A DNA stretch of 8,750 nt, taken from NCBI GenBank assembly GCA_002705465.1, contig PAGS01000088.1, forward strand, positions 10,733 through 19,482, written 5' to 3'. Source of the DNA: Halieaceae bacterium (GTDB lineage Bacteria; Pseudomonadota; Gammaproteobacteria; Pseudomonadales; Halieaceae). Every line of letters begins with the position of its first letter. The first letter of the stretch is position 1. Made by a program: the position numbers and the translations under genes. Of the stretch, positions 1 through 7,112 are shown in pieces. The notes under the pieces were generated by a model. It made no database searches. It saw only the letters and a list, made by a program, of their open reading frames with translations, and was not told the DNA's origin.

Positions 1-1019
1 TGCACCTCGGGGTCGAGCTCCAACTGGTCGACCCGCAATCGGCCTGCCTCATCCAGCTCACCATCGCCATAAAGTCGCTCACGGAATAATCGGTCGATCT
101 GCTCGATGCAGCCCTCGTGAACCCCCCTCGCCTTCATGACCTTGAACAGAATCGCGAGGTAAATTGGCATCGCAGGAATAGCAGCGGACGCCTGCGTCAC
201 CACCGCCTTCAATACTGACACACGCGCGTCGCCACCCAGTGAAGCCAGTGTCTCGCGAATGCCTTCGACGCGATGGTCGAGGTCTTTTTTCGCCGCACCA
301 ATCGTGCCATGCCAGTAGATATCCCAGGTAATCTTCTCGCCAATATAGGTGTAGGCGGTTGTCCTGGCACCCTCGGCCAGTACGCCTGCCTCAGCCAGCG
401 CGGTGATCCACATCTCCCAATCCTCGCCGCCCATGACCGCGACGGTATGGTCAATTTCCTGTTGAGTGGCGGGCTCGAGGGGAAAATCCTGAATGGCTTC
501 TTTGTCGGTGTTGACGCCCTTCTGCGTGGTAGCTTGGCCAATCGGTTTCAGCGTTGACGTGAATACCTCGCCTGTTTCGGGGTGGGTCCGCCGCGGTGCG
601 GCCAGACTGTAGACGACCAGATCCACCTGACCGAGATCCGCCTTGATGAGGTCGATCACCCGTGTCTTCATCTCGTCCGAGAAGGCGTCACCATTGAGGC
701 TCTTTGCGTAGAGGCCTGCCTCGTCCGCCAACTGGTGGAAGCCCGCTGAGTTATACCAGCCGGCGGTACCGGGCTTGCGGTCGGTGCCCGGTTTCTCGAA
801 GAAGACGCCGATAGTCGATGCGCCGGAACCAAAAGCCGCGGTAATGCGGGAGGCTAACCCGTAACCAGTAGAGGCGCCTAACACCAGCACCCGCTTTGGA
901 CCCTCAGCGATAACACCCTTGCTGCGAACGTGCTCTGCCTGACGCCGCACGTTTTCAAAACACCCAGTGGGATGGGTTGTCGTGCACAAAAAGCCGCGGA
1001 CTTTGGGCTGAATCACCAT
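1..1019 (-). CDS. fabV: FabV-type trans-2-enoyl-ACP/CoA reductase (NADH), C-terminus cut by window edge
   Basis: Reduces the trans-2 double bond of enoyl-ACP (or enoyl-CoA) with NADH, the last step of each fatty acid elongation cycle, in the cytosol. About 339 codons of a family that is normally near 400 residues are present; the 3' end lies beyond base 1. The start [20 protein letters not shown] is typical of FabV. The dinucleotide-binding loop GASTGYG lies at residues 48-54, followed by FEKPGT (74-79), [12 protein letters not shown] (83-94) and GDAF (110-113). The catalytic pair falls at Tyr235 and Lys244, the Y-x8-K spacing and numbering of characterised FabV proteins; Tyr225 is also present. 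[15 protein letters not shown] follows further on. The ATG at 1019 has CCGGAG eight bases upstream. FabV belongs to the extended short-chain dehydrogenase fold and is known to tolerate triclosan better than FabI. It is transcribed divergently from the MAPEG gene. Identification is very secure; only the far C-terminus is unseen. Confidence 0.96.
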   Translation of the reverse strand, partial: MVIQPKVRGFLCTTTHPTGCFENVRRQAEHVRSKGVIAEGPKRVLVLGASTGYGLASRITAAFGSGASTIGVFFEKPGTDRKPGTAGWYNSAGFHQLADEAGLYAKSLNGDAFSDEMKTRVIDLIKADLGQVDLVVYSLAAPRRTHPETGEVFTSTLKPIGQATTQKGVNTDKEAIQDFPLEPATQQEIDHTVAVMGGEDWEMWITALAEAGVLAEGARTTAYTYIGEKITWDIYWHGTIGAAKKDLDHRVEGIRETLASLGGDARVSVLKAVVTQASAAIPAMPIYLAILFKVMKARGVHEGCIEQIDRLFRERLYGDGELDEAGRLRVDQLELDPEV

Positions 1020-1180
1020 GGCAGGGGCTCCGGAAAAACGAGGGCAAAGTCTAGCATGCAGGGCGGTTTTCGTAGCACACTCCCGGGCGCGCGCCACTGA
1101 ACTGATCCGCACAGGCCGCACCATAAATTTGCGCCTGATAAAGAGAATGTGGCGCTGAAAACTCGCTCTGGGAGACAACG
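1020..1180. promoter_or_regulatory. divergent promoter region between fabV and the MAPEG gene
   Basis: This 161-base gap separates two genes that point away from each other, so both promoters should lie here. On the fabV side (minus strand) there is an extended -10-like element, TGCTAGACT, at 1048-1056, which would place transcription start near 1041, about 22 bases before the ATG. No convincing -35 is seen. On the MAPEG side the stretch around 1121-1150 is relatively AT-rich, but no clear hexamer pair can be chosen. Ribosome binding sites are CCGGAG (1028-1033, minus) for fabV and GGGAG (1170-1174, plus) for the MAPEG gene. The promoter elements are weak inferences; the arrangement itself is certain. 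Confidence 0.4.
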
Positions 1181-1615
1181 ATGCAAATCGAAACCGCTAT
1201 TCTCGCACCCGCCGCAGTCCTTGCCGGCTGGACTATGGTTGTTTTTCTCTGGCTCATAGCCAGACGAATGCCCGCCTTTGCCGCCGCGGGCATCACAGTA
1301 GGCAATCTGCCTGCCGGAGCTCGAGGGGTCGATACAGAGGGCCAGCTTTCCGCCAAGGCCAATTGGATCTCGCACAACTACACCCACTTGGTGGAGCAAC
1401 CCACGGTCTTTTATCCGGTGGTGATCATGCTCGCGTTGATGGGCGACAACTCATCACTCAGCGTCAATCTTGCGTGGGGCTATGCTGGAATCCGGGTGCT
1501 ACACAGCCTGTGGCAGGCCAACGTCAATACCATTCCGGTGCGCTTTGCGCTGTTTGCATTCTCCAGCCTGTGTCTGATCACGCTGGCGGGAAGGGCCGTG
1601 ATTCAGGCGCTCTAA
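1181..1615 (+). CDS. MAPEG-family small integral membrane protein
   Basis: A 144-residue, strongly hydrophobic protein of the MAPEG superfamily (membrane-associated proteins in eicosanoid and glutathione metabolism). Family members are four-helix inner-membrane proteins; some are glutathione transferases or peroxidases, but most bacterial members are uncharacterised. Helix 1 spans about residues 6-27, helix 2 about 74-88, helix 3 about 95-112 and helix 4 about 120-141. The family signature is visible as N66 and E72 in [14 protein letters not shown], followed by R105 and H108 in the segment [12 protein letters not shown], and R121 in VRFALF. The ATG is preceded by GGGAG with a six-base spacer. 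It stands alone on the plus strand, divergent from fabV and convergent with the nucleotidyltransferase gene. Substrate cannot be inferred; its placement beside a lipid-synthesis gene is suggestive only. Confidence 0.85.
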   Translation: MQIETAILAPAAVLAGWTMVVFLWLIARRMPAFAAAGITVGNLPAGARGVDTEGQLSAKANWISHNYTHLVEQPTVFYPVVIMLALMGDNSSLSVNLAWGYAGIRVLHSLWQANVNTIPVRFALFAFSSLCLITLAGRAVIQAL

Positions 1616-1632
1616 ATACGGCAAACTGGCGA

Positions 1633-1674
1633 GAGCGACCCCGGTCTCAGGCTATCCGGGGCCCTGCTTCGCTC
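1633..1674. terminator. imperfect hairpin between two convergent genes, possible shared terminator
   Basis: In the 149-base gap between the MAPEG stop and the end of the nucleotidyltransferase gene, CCCCGG (1639-1644) pairs with CCGGGG (1656-1661) around an 11-base loop. GAGCGA (1633-1638) can also pair with TCGCTC (1669-1674) after a seven-base one-sided bulge. No run of T follows on either strand, so it is not a canonical intrinsic terminator. Its place between convergent genes is what suggests the role. Confidence 0.3.
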
Positions 1675-1764
1675 GATGGTTCCGCCACACGCGGCCGCTG
1701 CGTCAGAGAAGTGTGAGGCCATTGGTAGGCAGTTGAACCATCGCTAAACTCCACTGAGCGGGGC

Positions 1765-2424
1765 TTACTTCTCCCAGAGGTCGAGATCCTCGGGTGTGTC
1801 GATGTCCGTCACGTAATGGGGGTTGTCCGTCTGCCACTCCAGTAGCCAGTCCGGACGTTGGTGGCGCCAGGCGCCGCTGCCAAAATCGCCCGCGCCCTGC
1901 TCTATTTGCAGAGCGATACGCCGACTGAACAGCACGGGGTTACCCGGGCGCGCTCCGACCATTGGGCCGACGAACTCAATCCCCGCATCGGCGTGTTTGT
2001 GTGCGCCAATCAGAGCGATCAGATCCTGCCGCGTCAGCGCTGGCATATCGACTGGCAGCACCATGATGGCGTCAAGCTCTGCCGAGAGACCCGCGACACC
2101 AAGGCGCAGAGAATCCCCCTGAGCGTGTCTCTCCACCGGTTGCACGACCTCTATGGGTTGGTTGCCCTCGTACAACGTCCGAGCCAGGGCCAATAACGGT
2201 GTCAGCTCTGAGCGATAGTGCCCAGTCACCACCACCACTTCATCGACGCCGACTTCGCTCAACACGCGAAGAGCGCGGAGCAGTAGCGGCTCACCGTCGA
2301 TTTCAATCAACCCTTTTGCACGGCCACCCAGCCGCGCGCCCTTCCCCGCAGCGAGGACGACAGCGCCGATTCGCAGTCGTCCACTCTTACATTCGCCGGG
2401 CTCGCAGCAGGCATCATCCGTCAT
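1765..2424 (-). CDS. MobA/MocA-like NTP transferase (molybdenum cofactor nucleotidyltransferase family)
   Basis: A 219-residue nucleotidyltransferase of the MobA-like NTP-transferase family. Relatives attach CMP or GMP to molybdopterin, and others activate sugars. The core begins at about residue 18 with VVLAAGKGARLG (22-33), the nucleotide-binding signature, and K37. VLPVDMPALT (122-131) carries the metal-binding Asp126, RPGNPVLF follows at 159-166, and the protein ends with DIDTPEDL (207-214). LAAG rather than LAGG, together with the GNPVLF and DIDTPEDL motifs, points to the MocA (cytidylyltransferase) side of the family more than to MobA. A Cys-rich leader (C6, C7, C12) precedes the core. 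The ATG at 2424 has GAGG seven bases upstream; an in-frame ATG at 2472 is blocked by a stop. It follows aceF on the same strand after 115 bases, so cotranscription is possible. No molybdoenzyme gene is in view, so the true substrate is open. Confidence 0.82.
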   Translation of the reverse strand: MTDDACCEPGECKSGRLRIGAVVLAAGKGARLGGRAKGLIEIDGEPLLLRALRVLSEVGVDEVVVVTGHYRSELTPLLALARTLYEGNQPIEVVQPVERHAQGDSLRLGVAGLSAELDAIMVLPVDMPALTRQDLIALIGAHKHADAGIEFVGPMVGARPGNPVLFSRRIALQIEQGAGDFGSGAWRHQRPDWLLEWQTDNPHYVTDIDTPEDLDLWEK

Positions 2425-2481
2425 GGTCTTGCCTCGACCATCTCATCACCACCCACTTGGCCCACGCTGCATAGTGAGTCC

Positions 2482-2494
2482 GTTTGCACCAAAC
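2482..2494. other. small perfect hairpin between aceF and the nucleotidyltransferase gene
   Basis: GTTTG and CAAAC pair around a three-base loop within the 115-base gap after aceF. There is no T run beyond it on the minus strand, so termination is doubtful. It could equally be chance. No convincing promoter for the downstream gene was found in this gap. Confidence 0.2.
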
Positions 2495-2539
2495 AACTTG
2501 TCTTGCCCGCCGCGGCACGAAACTGGCGCGGTGACCGCA

Positions 2540-4285
2540 TCACATCACCATGCGTTTCACGTCGCCCAGAAGACTGGTGAGCTCGGTCAGGAAGCGCCCG
2601 CCATCTCCGCCGTTGACAACGCGATGATCATAAGAGAGCGCGAGAGGTAACAGCGTGTGGGGTCGAAAGACTTCGCCATCCCATACTGGCTGAACCGTCG
2701 CACGCCCTACCCCAAGGATAGCGACCTCTGGCGCGTTGATAATCGGCGTGAACCCCCTGCCACCGATGGCACCCAGACTGCTCACCGTAAACACCCCGCC
2801 CTGCATATCATCAGGCTTCAGCTGCTTATTTCGGGCGCGTTCGGCCACAGCCGCCACCTCTGCCGCCAGCTCCCAAATCGACTTTTTATCCGCGTCGCGG
2901 ATCACCGGCACAATTAGGCCGGCGGGCGTGTCCACTGCCATGCCAATGTGGCAGTAATGCTTCATCACCAGTGTGTCGCCGCCATCTGCGAGGGAAGATT
3001 TGAGCTTGGGGTGGTCGCGCAGGGCAACGGCACAGGCTTTGAAAATAAACGGCAGCGGCGTCAAGCGAACACCACGATCCGCCGCCTCGGTTTTCAGCTC
3101 GCTGCGAAAGCGCTCCATATCACTGATGTCAGCATCGTCAAATTGTGTGACGTGGGGTACGTTGAGCCAGGAGCGCACCATATTGGTGGCGGTGACCTTG
3201 TCAATTCGGGTGCGCGCAACGCGCTCAACTGCACCATAGCGCGCAAAGTCCTGTTCCGGAATGGCAGGCAAACCCGCACCCGCCGCGGCAGCGCTGTCGC
3301 TCAGCGCGCCCGCCACGTATTGCTGCAAATCCTCTTTAAGAATTCGCCCCCGGGAGCCGGTGCCACGCACCTTGCTCAACGATACGCCGAACTCGCGTGC
3401 CAGCTTGCGCACCGCAGGCCCGGCATAAACCTGATTAGAACCGGACTGCTGTGGGGGTGCCGCATCGGCTAGGCTAGACCGGGACGCCGAGTCGACATGC
3501 CCTATCATATCGTGATCCGAGGTGGCCGCAGGGGACGCCATGGGAGTGGAGAGAGTCTCCGCCTCTGCGGGCGAATCATCCCCCGCCCGGGACTGACCCA
3601 CGGCGCGATCCGCGGCAGTCGCATCAAGCTGCTGGGTAGCCGGTGCCTCGGTAGTCCCGCTCACCTCGAGCCTTGCAATCACGGTTCCCTCTGTCACCGC
3701 GGCGCCCGTGTCGGTCAGCCAGGCCGCGAGAATGCCTGTGGCTGGCGAGGGCACTTCCATCGACGCTTTATCTGACTCCAGCAACACCAGCGAGTCGCCC
3801 TCCTCGACCTTTGCGCCCACCGCAACCAGAAGCTCAACCAGATCTGCACCCTCGTCGCTTCCCAAGTCGGGAATCACCACGTCGATGGACGTCACCTCGT
3901 TCATTGTGTCGGGAGTTGACGTTTGCGTGCTAGCGGTCTGCTGCTCATTTGATGCAGCGTTCGTCGCGGTTGCGCCGCTCTGGAGATCATCGACTGGCGC
4001 CGGCGCGTCTTCGCCGCATGCGGTATCGTCGCTGGCTGTTGATTCGGGGACACCCTCGAGCAGCAGGATCACATCACCCTCGGAAACCGTATCACCCACC
4101 GCCACCCGAAGCTCCGCCACCACACCGGCTTGGGGTGCGGGTATTTCCATCGAGGCCTTGTCTGACTCGACAACGATCAGGCTCTGCTCCACCTCAATGG
4201 CATCGCCCGGCGCGACCAATACCTCGACGATTTCGGCTCCCTCGGCACCGCCGATATCTGGGATTTTAATCGGTGCTACTGACAT
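2540..4285 (-). CDS. aceF: pyruvate dehydrogenase E2, dihydrolipoamide acetyltransferase
   Basis: Core subunit of the cytosolic pyruvate dehydrogenase complex; it moves the acetyl group made by E1 from lipoyl-lysine to CoA. The 581-residue protein has lipoyl domain 1 (about 1-78, ESDKASMEIP, lipoyl-Lys43), a linker (79-133), lipoyl domain 2 (about 134-208, ESDKASMEVP, Lys173), a second linker (209-285), a peripheral-subunit-binding domain (about 286-324, VRKLAREFGV and GRILKEDL) and a catalytic domain (about 345-581). Catalytic residues are Ser502 in FTVSSLG, His554 and Asn558 in DHRVVNGGDG; Asn at the last site is known from Azotobacter E2p. Two lipoyl domains is fewer than the three of E. 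coli. The linkers are rich in Ala, Thr, Ser and acidic residues rather than the long Ala-Pro runs of some homologues. AGGAGG lies six bases before the ATG, inside the 21-base gap after aceE, so the two form an operon. Confidence 0.97.
   Translation of the reverse strand: MSVAPIKIPDIGGAEGAEIVEVLVAPGDAIEVEQSLIVVESDKASMEIPAPQAGVVAELRVAVGDTVSEGDVILLLEGVPESTASDDTACGEDAPAPVDDLQSGATATNAASNEQQTASTQTSTPDTMNEVTSIDVVIPDLGSDEGADLVELLVAVGAKVEEGDSLVLLESDKASMEVPSPATGILAAWLTDTGAAVTEGTVIARLEVSGTTEAPATQQLDATAADRAVGQSRAGDDSPAEAETLSTPMASPAATSDHDMIGHVDSASRSSLADAAPPQQSGSNQVYAGPAVRKLAREFGVSLSKVRGTGSRGRILKEDLQQYVAGALSDSAAAAGAGLPAIPEQDFARYGAVERVARTRIDKVTATNMVRSWLNVPHVTQFDDADISDMERFRSELKTEAADRGVRLTPLPFIFKACAVALRDHPKLKSSLADGGDTLVMKHYCHIGMAVDTPAGLIVPVIRDADKKSIWELAAEVAAVAERARNKQLKPDDMQGGVFTVSSLGAIGGRGFTPIINAPEVAILGVGRATVQPVWDGEVFRPHTLLPLALSYDHRVVNGGDGGRFLTELTSLLGDVKRMVM
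3755..4168. repeat. DNA-level trace of the duplicated lipoyl domain in aceF
   Basis: The segments around the two lipoyl-lysine codons are still alike as DNA: 3755-3778 (domain 2) and 4145-4168 (domain 1) match at 21 of 24 bases. This is the visible core of the tandem lipoyl-domain duplication within aceF, retained because the ESDKASME motif is constrained. It is a possible site of homologous exchange between domains. Confidence 0.6.
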
Positions 4286-4306
4286 GTCCTGCCTCCTACC
4301 TGACGC

Positions 4307-6955
4307 TCACACGCGCATTGGGTTGGGTTTACTGGCATTGATGTCCAAGGTAGACAGCGCCTGCTCGACAACTGCTAGCTCCAGATCACCCTGATCGGCC
4401 AGCGCCCTCAGCGCCGCAAACGCAATGTGTTCCCGACTCACCTCAAAGTGCTGCCGCAGCTCCTGCCGGGTGTCGCTCCGCCCGAATCCATCTGTGCCCA
4501 ACACGACGAAGGGACCCGGGACGAATTCCCGCAGCTGATCCGTATGCGCTTTCTGGTAATCAGTCGCGGCGACAAACGGACCCTTCTGCCCAGTGAGTTG
4601 CTGCGTGAGGTAGGGCACCTTCTCTGTCTCTCCGGGATGCAGACGGTTCCAGCGAACGACGTCATTACCCTCTCGTGCCAGCTCATTCACGCTGGTAAGG
4701 CTCCAGACGTGAGCAGCAATCCCGAACTCGCTCAGGAGAAGATCTGCGGCAGCCTCAACCTCCCGCAAAATGGCACCCGCACCCAGCAATTGAACCACGG
4801 AGTCTGATGCCTGTTGACTTGATCGCAGTCGGTAAATGCCCCGGACAATGCCCTCTTCAACGCCATCGGGCATGTCCGGATGCACATAGTTCTCGTTCAT
4901 TGTGGTGATGTAGTAGAAGCAGTTCTCCCCCTCTTCAAACATACGCCGCATGCCGTCCTGAACAATGACCGCCAGCTCATAGGCATAAGCCGGGTCGTAG
5001 CTCAGGCAATTGGGAATAGTTGCCGCGATCAGGTGGCTGTGGCCATCCTGATGCTGGAGTCCTTCGCCGTTCAAAGTCGTGCGGCCAGCAGTCGCCCCAA
5101 TCAAAAAGCCCCTCGCCTGACTGTCACCCGCCGCCCAGGCCAGATCGCCAATACGCTGAAAACCGAACATGGAGTAGAAGATATAGAACGGCACCATCGG
5201 GAAGTCCGAGACGCTGTAGGAAGTGGCCGCCGCGAGCCAGGCGGCAAACGCGCCGGCCTCGTTGATACCCTCCTCAAGAATTTGACCCGTCTCGGCCTCC
5301 TTGTAATACAGAATCCCGCCTGAGTCATGCGGGGTATAGCGCTGGCCAACGGACGAGTAGATCCCCATTTGGCGGAACATGCCCTCCATACCAAAAGTGC
5401 GCGCCTCGTCCGGTACGATGGGGACTACCCGGTCCCCAAAATGCTTGTCTTTGAGCAGCGTCGACAGAATCCTGACAAATGCCATAGTGGTGCTGATCTG
5501 GCGCTTGCCCGAGGTCTTTAGCTGACCCCCAAAGGCGCTCCGGGGGGGCGCAGGCAAGGCGTGAGACTGGGCGCGGCGCGCGGGAATGCTCCCCCCAAGC
5601 TCAGCGCGGCGCTCACGCATGTAGCGCATTTCAGGGCTGTCCTCCGGGGGACGATAAAAGGGCACCCGCTTCAAATCCTTGTCGCTGATCGGCACGCCAA
5701 AGCGATCCCGAAAGGCCTGCAGACTTTTGAGATCGAGCTTCTTCAGAGAATGGGTTTCGTTACTGGCTTCGCCCGCCTCACTGGTGCCATATCCCTTGAC
5801 CGTCATGGCCAGAATGACGGTGGGTCGCTCCACCTCCTCACAGGCTGCCGCGTAGGCCGCGTAGACCTTGTAGGGGTCATGACCGCCGCGATTGAGGTAC
5901 ATGATGTCCTGATCGCTCAAATCCTTCACCAACTCGAGGGTTTCCGGATATTTGCCAAAGAAATGTTCGCGGGTATAGGCACCCCCATTGAATTTGCAGT
6001 TCTGAAGCTCCCCATCACAGACTTCGTCCATGATTTTCTGCAACAGCCCGCTTTGATCGCGCTCGATCAATGGATCCCATTTGCGTCCCCACACCACTTT
6101 GATGACGTGCCAGCCCGCTCCTCTGAACACACCCTCCAGTTCCTGAATGATTTTGCCATTACCCCTGACAGGACCATCAAGGCGCTGCAAATTGCAGTTG
6201 ATGACAAAGTGCAAGTTCCCGAGGCGCTCCCGACCTGCCAGCGCAATCGCACCCAGTGACTCGGGCTCGTCGCACTCGCCGTCTCCGAGGAAGCACCAGA
6301 TTTTGCGGTCACGATGATCTACGAGTCCCCGCTTACTCTGATATTTCATGACGTGGGCCTGATAAATCGCCTGTATCGGTCCAAGCCCCATCGAAACAGT
6401 TGGAAACTGCCAGTAGTCAGGCATGAGCCAGGGATGCGGGTAGGAGGACAGCCCCTGCCCACCCACTTCGCGACGAAAGTTTTCGAGTTGCGCCTCGCTA
6501 ATCACGCCCTCGAGATAGGATCGCGCATACATACCCGGCGCGCTGTGCCCCTGGTAATAAACCAAATCGCCGGGGTGGCCATTGGCAGTGCCTCGAAAAA
6601 AGTGATTCATCCCGACGTCGTAGAGCGTCGCGCTCGATGAGAAGCTTGAGATATGTCCGCCGAGTCCGTCCTCGTTGTCGTTGGCGCGCATCACCATCGC
6701 CATCGCGTTCCATCGCACCAAAGAGCGGATACGGCGCTCCATAAACAGATCGCCCGGCATGGACCGCTCATCCTGCGGCGAGATGGTGTTGCGAAACGGT
6801 GTCGTAATGGCGCTGGGCAGCGGGACGCGGGCGCTTTGCGCGTGCTCGGAGAGGTGCCTGAGTAGCTGGCTGGTGGCCGCGGGACCATTCACCCTCAATA
6901 CCGAATCGAGCGACTCTGTCCATTCCTCAACTTCAGTGGCTTCCAACTGACTCAC
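4307..6955 (-). CDS. aceE: pyruvate dehydrogenase E1 component, homodimeric type
   Basis: Thiamin-diphosphate enzyme that decarboxylates pyruvate and acetylates the lipoyl group of E2, committing pyruvate to acetyl-CoA. With the GTG start at 6955 it has 882 residues, close to E. coli (887) and like Pseudomonas AceE. From that start, the ThDP motif runs from GDG at 224-226 to Asn255 in VINCNLQRLDGPV. Active-site residues match E. coli numbering with an offset of about five: His101 (GGHISSF), His137 (QGHSAPG), His402, Glu566 (EEGINEAGA) and His635 (QHQDGHSHL). The frame stays open 20 codons further to a TTG at 7015. That extension crosses a G12 run, has no visible ribosome binding site and looks unlike family N-termini, whereas residues after the GTG (SQLEATEVEEWTESLDSVL) align with the usual start. 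aceF follows after 21 bases. No lpd is next to it. Confidence 0.96.
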   Translation of the reverse strand: MSQLEATEVEEWTESLDSVLRVNGPAATSQLLRHLSEHAQSARVPLPSAITTPFRNTISPQDERSMPGDLFMERRIRSLVRWNAMAMVMRANDNEDGLGGHISSFSSSATLYDVGMNHFFRGTANGHPGDLVYYQGHSAPGMYARSYLEGVISEAQLENFRREVGGQGLSSYPHPWLMPDYWQFPTVSMGLGPIQAIYQAHVMKYQSKRGLVDHRDRKIWCFLGDGECDEPESLGAIALAGRERLGNLHFVINCNLQRLDGPVRGNGKIIQELEGVFRGAGWHVIKVVWGRKWDPLIERDQSGLLQKIMDEVCDGELQNCKFNGGAYTREHFFGKYPETLELVKDLSDQDIMYLNRGGHDPYKVYAAYAAACEEVERPTVILAMTVKGYGTSEAGEASNETHSLKKLDLKSLQAFRDRFGVPISDKDLKRVPFYRPPEDSPEMRYMRERRAELGGSIPARRAQSHALPAPPRSAFGGQLKTSGKRQISTTMAFVRILSTLLKDKHFGDRVVPIVPDEARTFGMEGMFRQMGIYSSVGQRYTPHDSGGILYYKEAETGQILEEGINEAGAFAAWLAAATSYSVSDFPMVPFYIFYSMFGFQRIGDLAWAAGDSQARGFLIGATAGRTTLNGEGLQHQDGHSHLIAATIPNCLSYDPAYAYELAVIVQDGMRRMFEEGENCFYYITTMNENYVHPDMPDGVEEGIVRGIYRLRSSQQASDSVVQLLGAGAILREVEAAADLLLSEFGIAAHVWSLTSVNELAREGNDVVRWNRLHPGETEKVPYLTQQLTGQKGPFVAATDYQKAHTDQLREFVPGPFVVLGTDGFGRSDTRQELRQHFEVSREHIAFAALRALADQGDLELAVVEQALSTLDINASKPNPMRV

Positions 6956-6972
6956 AACCCCCCCCCCCCTTA
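6953..6972 (-). promoter_or_regulatory. aceE ribosome binding site made of a 12-G homopolymer, with GTG start
   Basis: On the coding strand the sequence reads TTAAG, then G to a total of twelve (6958-6969), then TT and the GTG start (6953-6955). TAAGGGGG matches the anti-Shine-Dalgarno complement TAAGGAGG except for one base that can still form a G-U pair, leaving nine bases to the GTG. The rest of the run offers several alternative pairing registers. A single-base run of this length is prone to slippage; here it would change ribosome-site spacing without shifting the aceE frame. Whether the length is exactly 12 depends on sequencing quality. Confidence 0.6.
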
Positions 6973-7008
6973 ATCGCGCTTCGCCCCAAGTCTTGTTTGC
7001 GAATGCAT
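6970..7008 (-). CDS. possible 12-codon leader ORF in the aceE 5' leader
   Basis: An ATG at 7008 opens a short frame, MHSQTRLGAKRD, ending with a TAA at 6970-6972 that directly abuts the G run used as the aceE ribosome site. It would lie inside the aceE transcript if the promoter at 7062-7088 is right. Its own ribosome binding site is poor (GGTAA about 12 bases upstream). The tidy placement suggests possible translational coupling, but an ORF this short easily arises by chance. Confidence 0.22.
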   Translation of the reverse strand: MHSQTRLGAKRD

Positions 7009-7044
7009 GAGACAAGCGATTACCAACTACTCAAGGCTCTCTTA

Positions 7045-7067
7045 GGTTCTATAAAAGAACTATTTTA
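7045..7067 (+). repeat. downstream arm of a 23-base inverted repeat, operator-like site over the aceE transcription start
   Basis: This arm contains a perfect palindrome, GTTCT-ATAAA-AGAAC, at 7046-7060, and extends through the -10-like TAAAAT of aceE. It matches the reverse complement of 7113-7135 at 20 of 23 positions. A dyad of this size centred near the predicted transcription start is what a repressor site would look like. I do not recognise the cognate regulator. Confidence 0.6.
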
Positions 7068-7088
7068 TTCACGTCATTCTGGCGTCAA
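7062..7088 (-). promoter_or_regulatory. candidate sigma-70-type promoter of aceE
   Basis: On the minus strand, TTGACG (7083-7088) fits the -35 consensus at five of six bases and TAAAAT (7062-7067) fits the -10 at five of six. The spacer is 15 bases, shorter than the preferred 17. Transcription would start near 7055, giving a leader of about 100 bases to the GTG. The surroundings are clearly AT-richer than the flanking genes. The -10 lies inside one arm of the inverted repeat and the -35 lies in the spacer between arms. Confidence 0.45.
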
Positions 7089-7112
7089 CATACCAAGTTC
7101 GCGGAGATCATG

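Noticed and set aside
1013..1399. Open frame on the minus strand overlapping the fabV start and the MAPEG gene.
   Set aside because: It is opposite a clear MAPEG signature and runs through the promoter region; no domain is recognisable.
2612..2630. AceF has Asn558 where many E2 enzymes have a catalytic Asp (DHRVVNGGDG).
   Set aside because: Asn at this position is established in the Azotobacter vinelandii E2p, together with the matching Ser and His that are also present here, so it is a normal variant and not a lost active site.
3708..4394. Long open frame (228 codons) on the plus strand across the 5' end of aceF.
   Set aside because: It is antisense to a certain gene, has Ser/Thr-rich low-complexity content and no family resemblance. 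It is a coding shadow typical of GC-rich DNA.
5542..5548. A second G run (seven bases, plus strand) inside aceE as another slippage site.
   Set aside because: It is short, lies in a variable Ala-Pro linker (LPAPPRSAF) in frame, and runs of seven are common by chance in GC-rich DNA.
5561..6259. Long open frame (232 codons) on the plus strand inside aceE.
   Set aside because: It is antisense to the conserved thiamin-binding part of AceE and has no recognisable motif; a shadow of codon bias.
7018..7099. TTGGTA half-sites near aceE (minus strand, about 7018-7028 and 7089-7099) that recall PdhR or LldR operators.
   Set aside because: Those regulators need a TTGGT half-site facing ACCAA about three bases away. 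Neither half-site has a facing partner.
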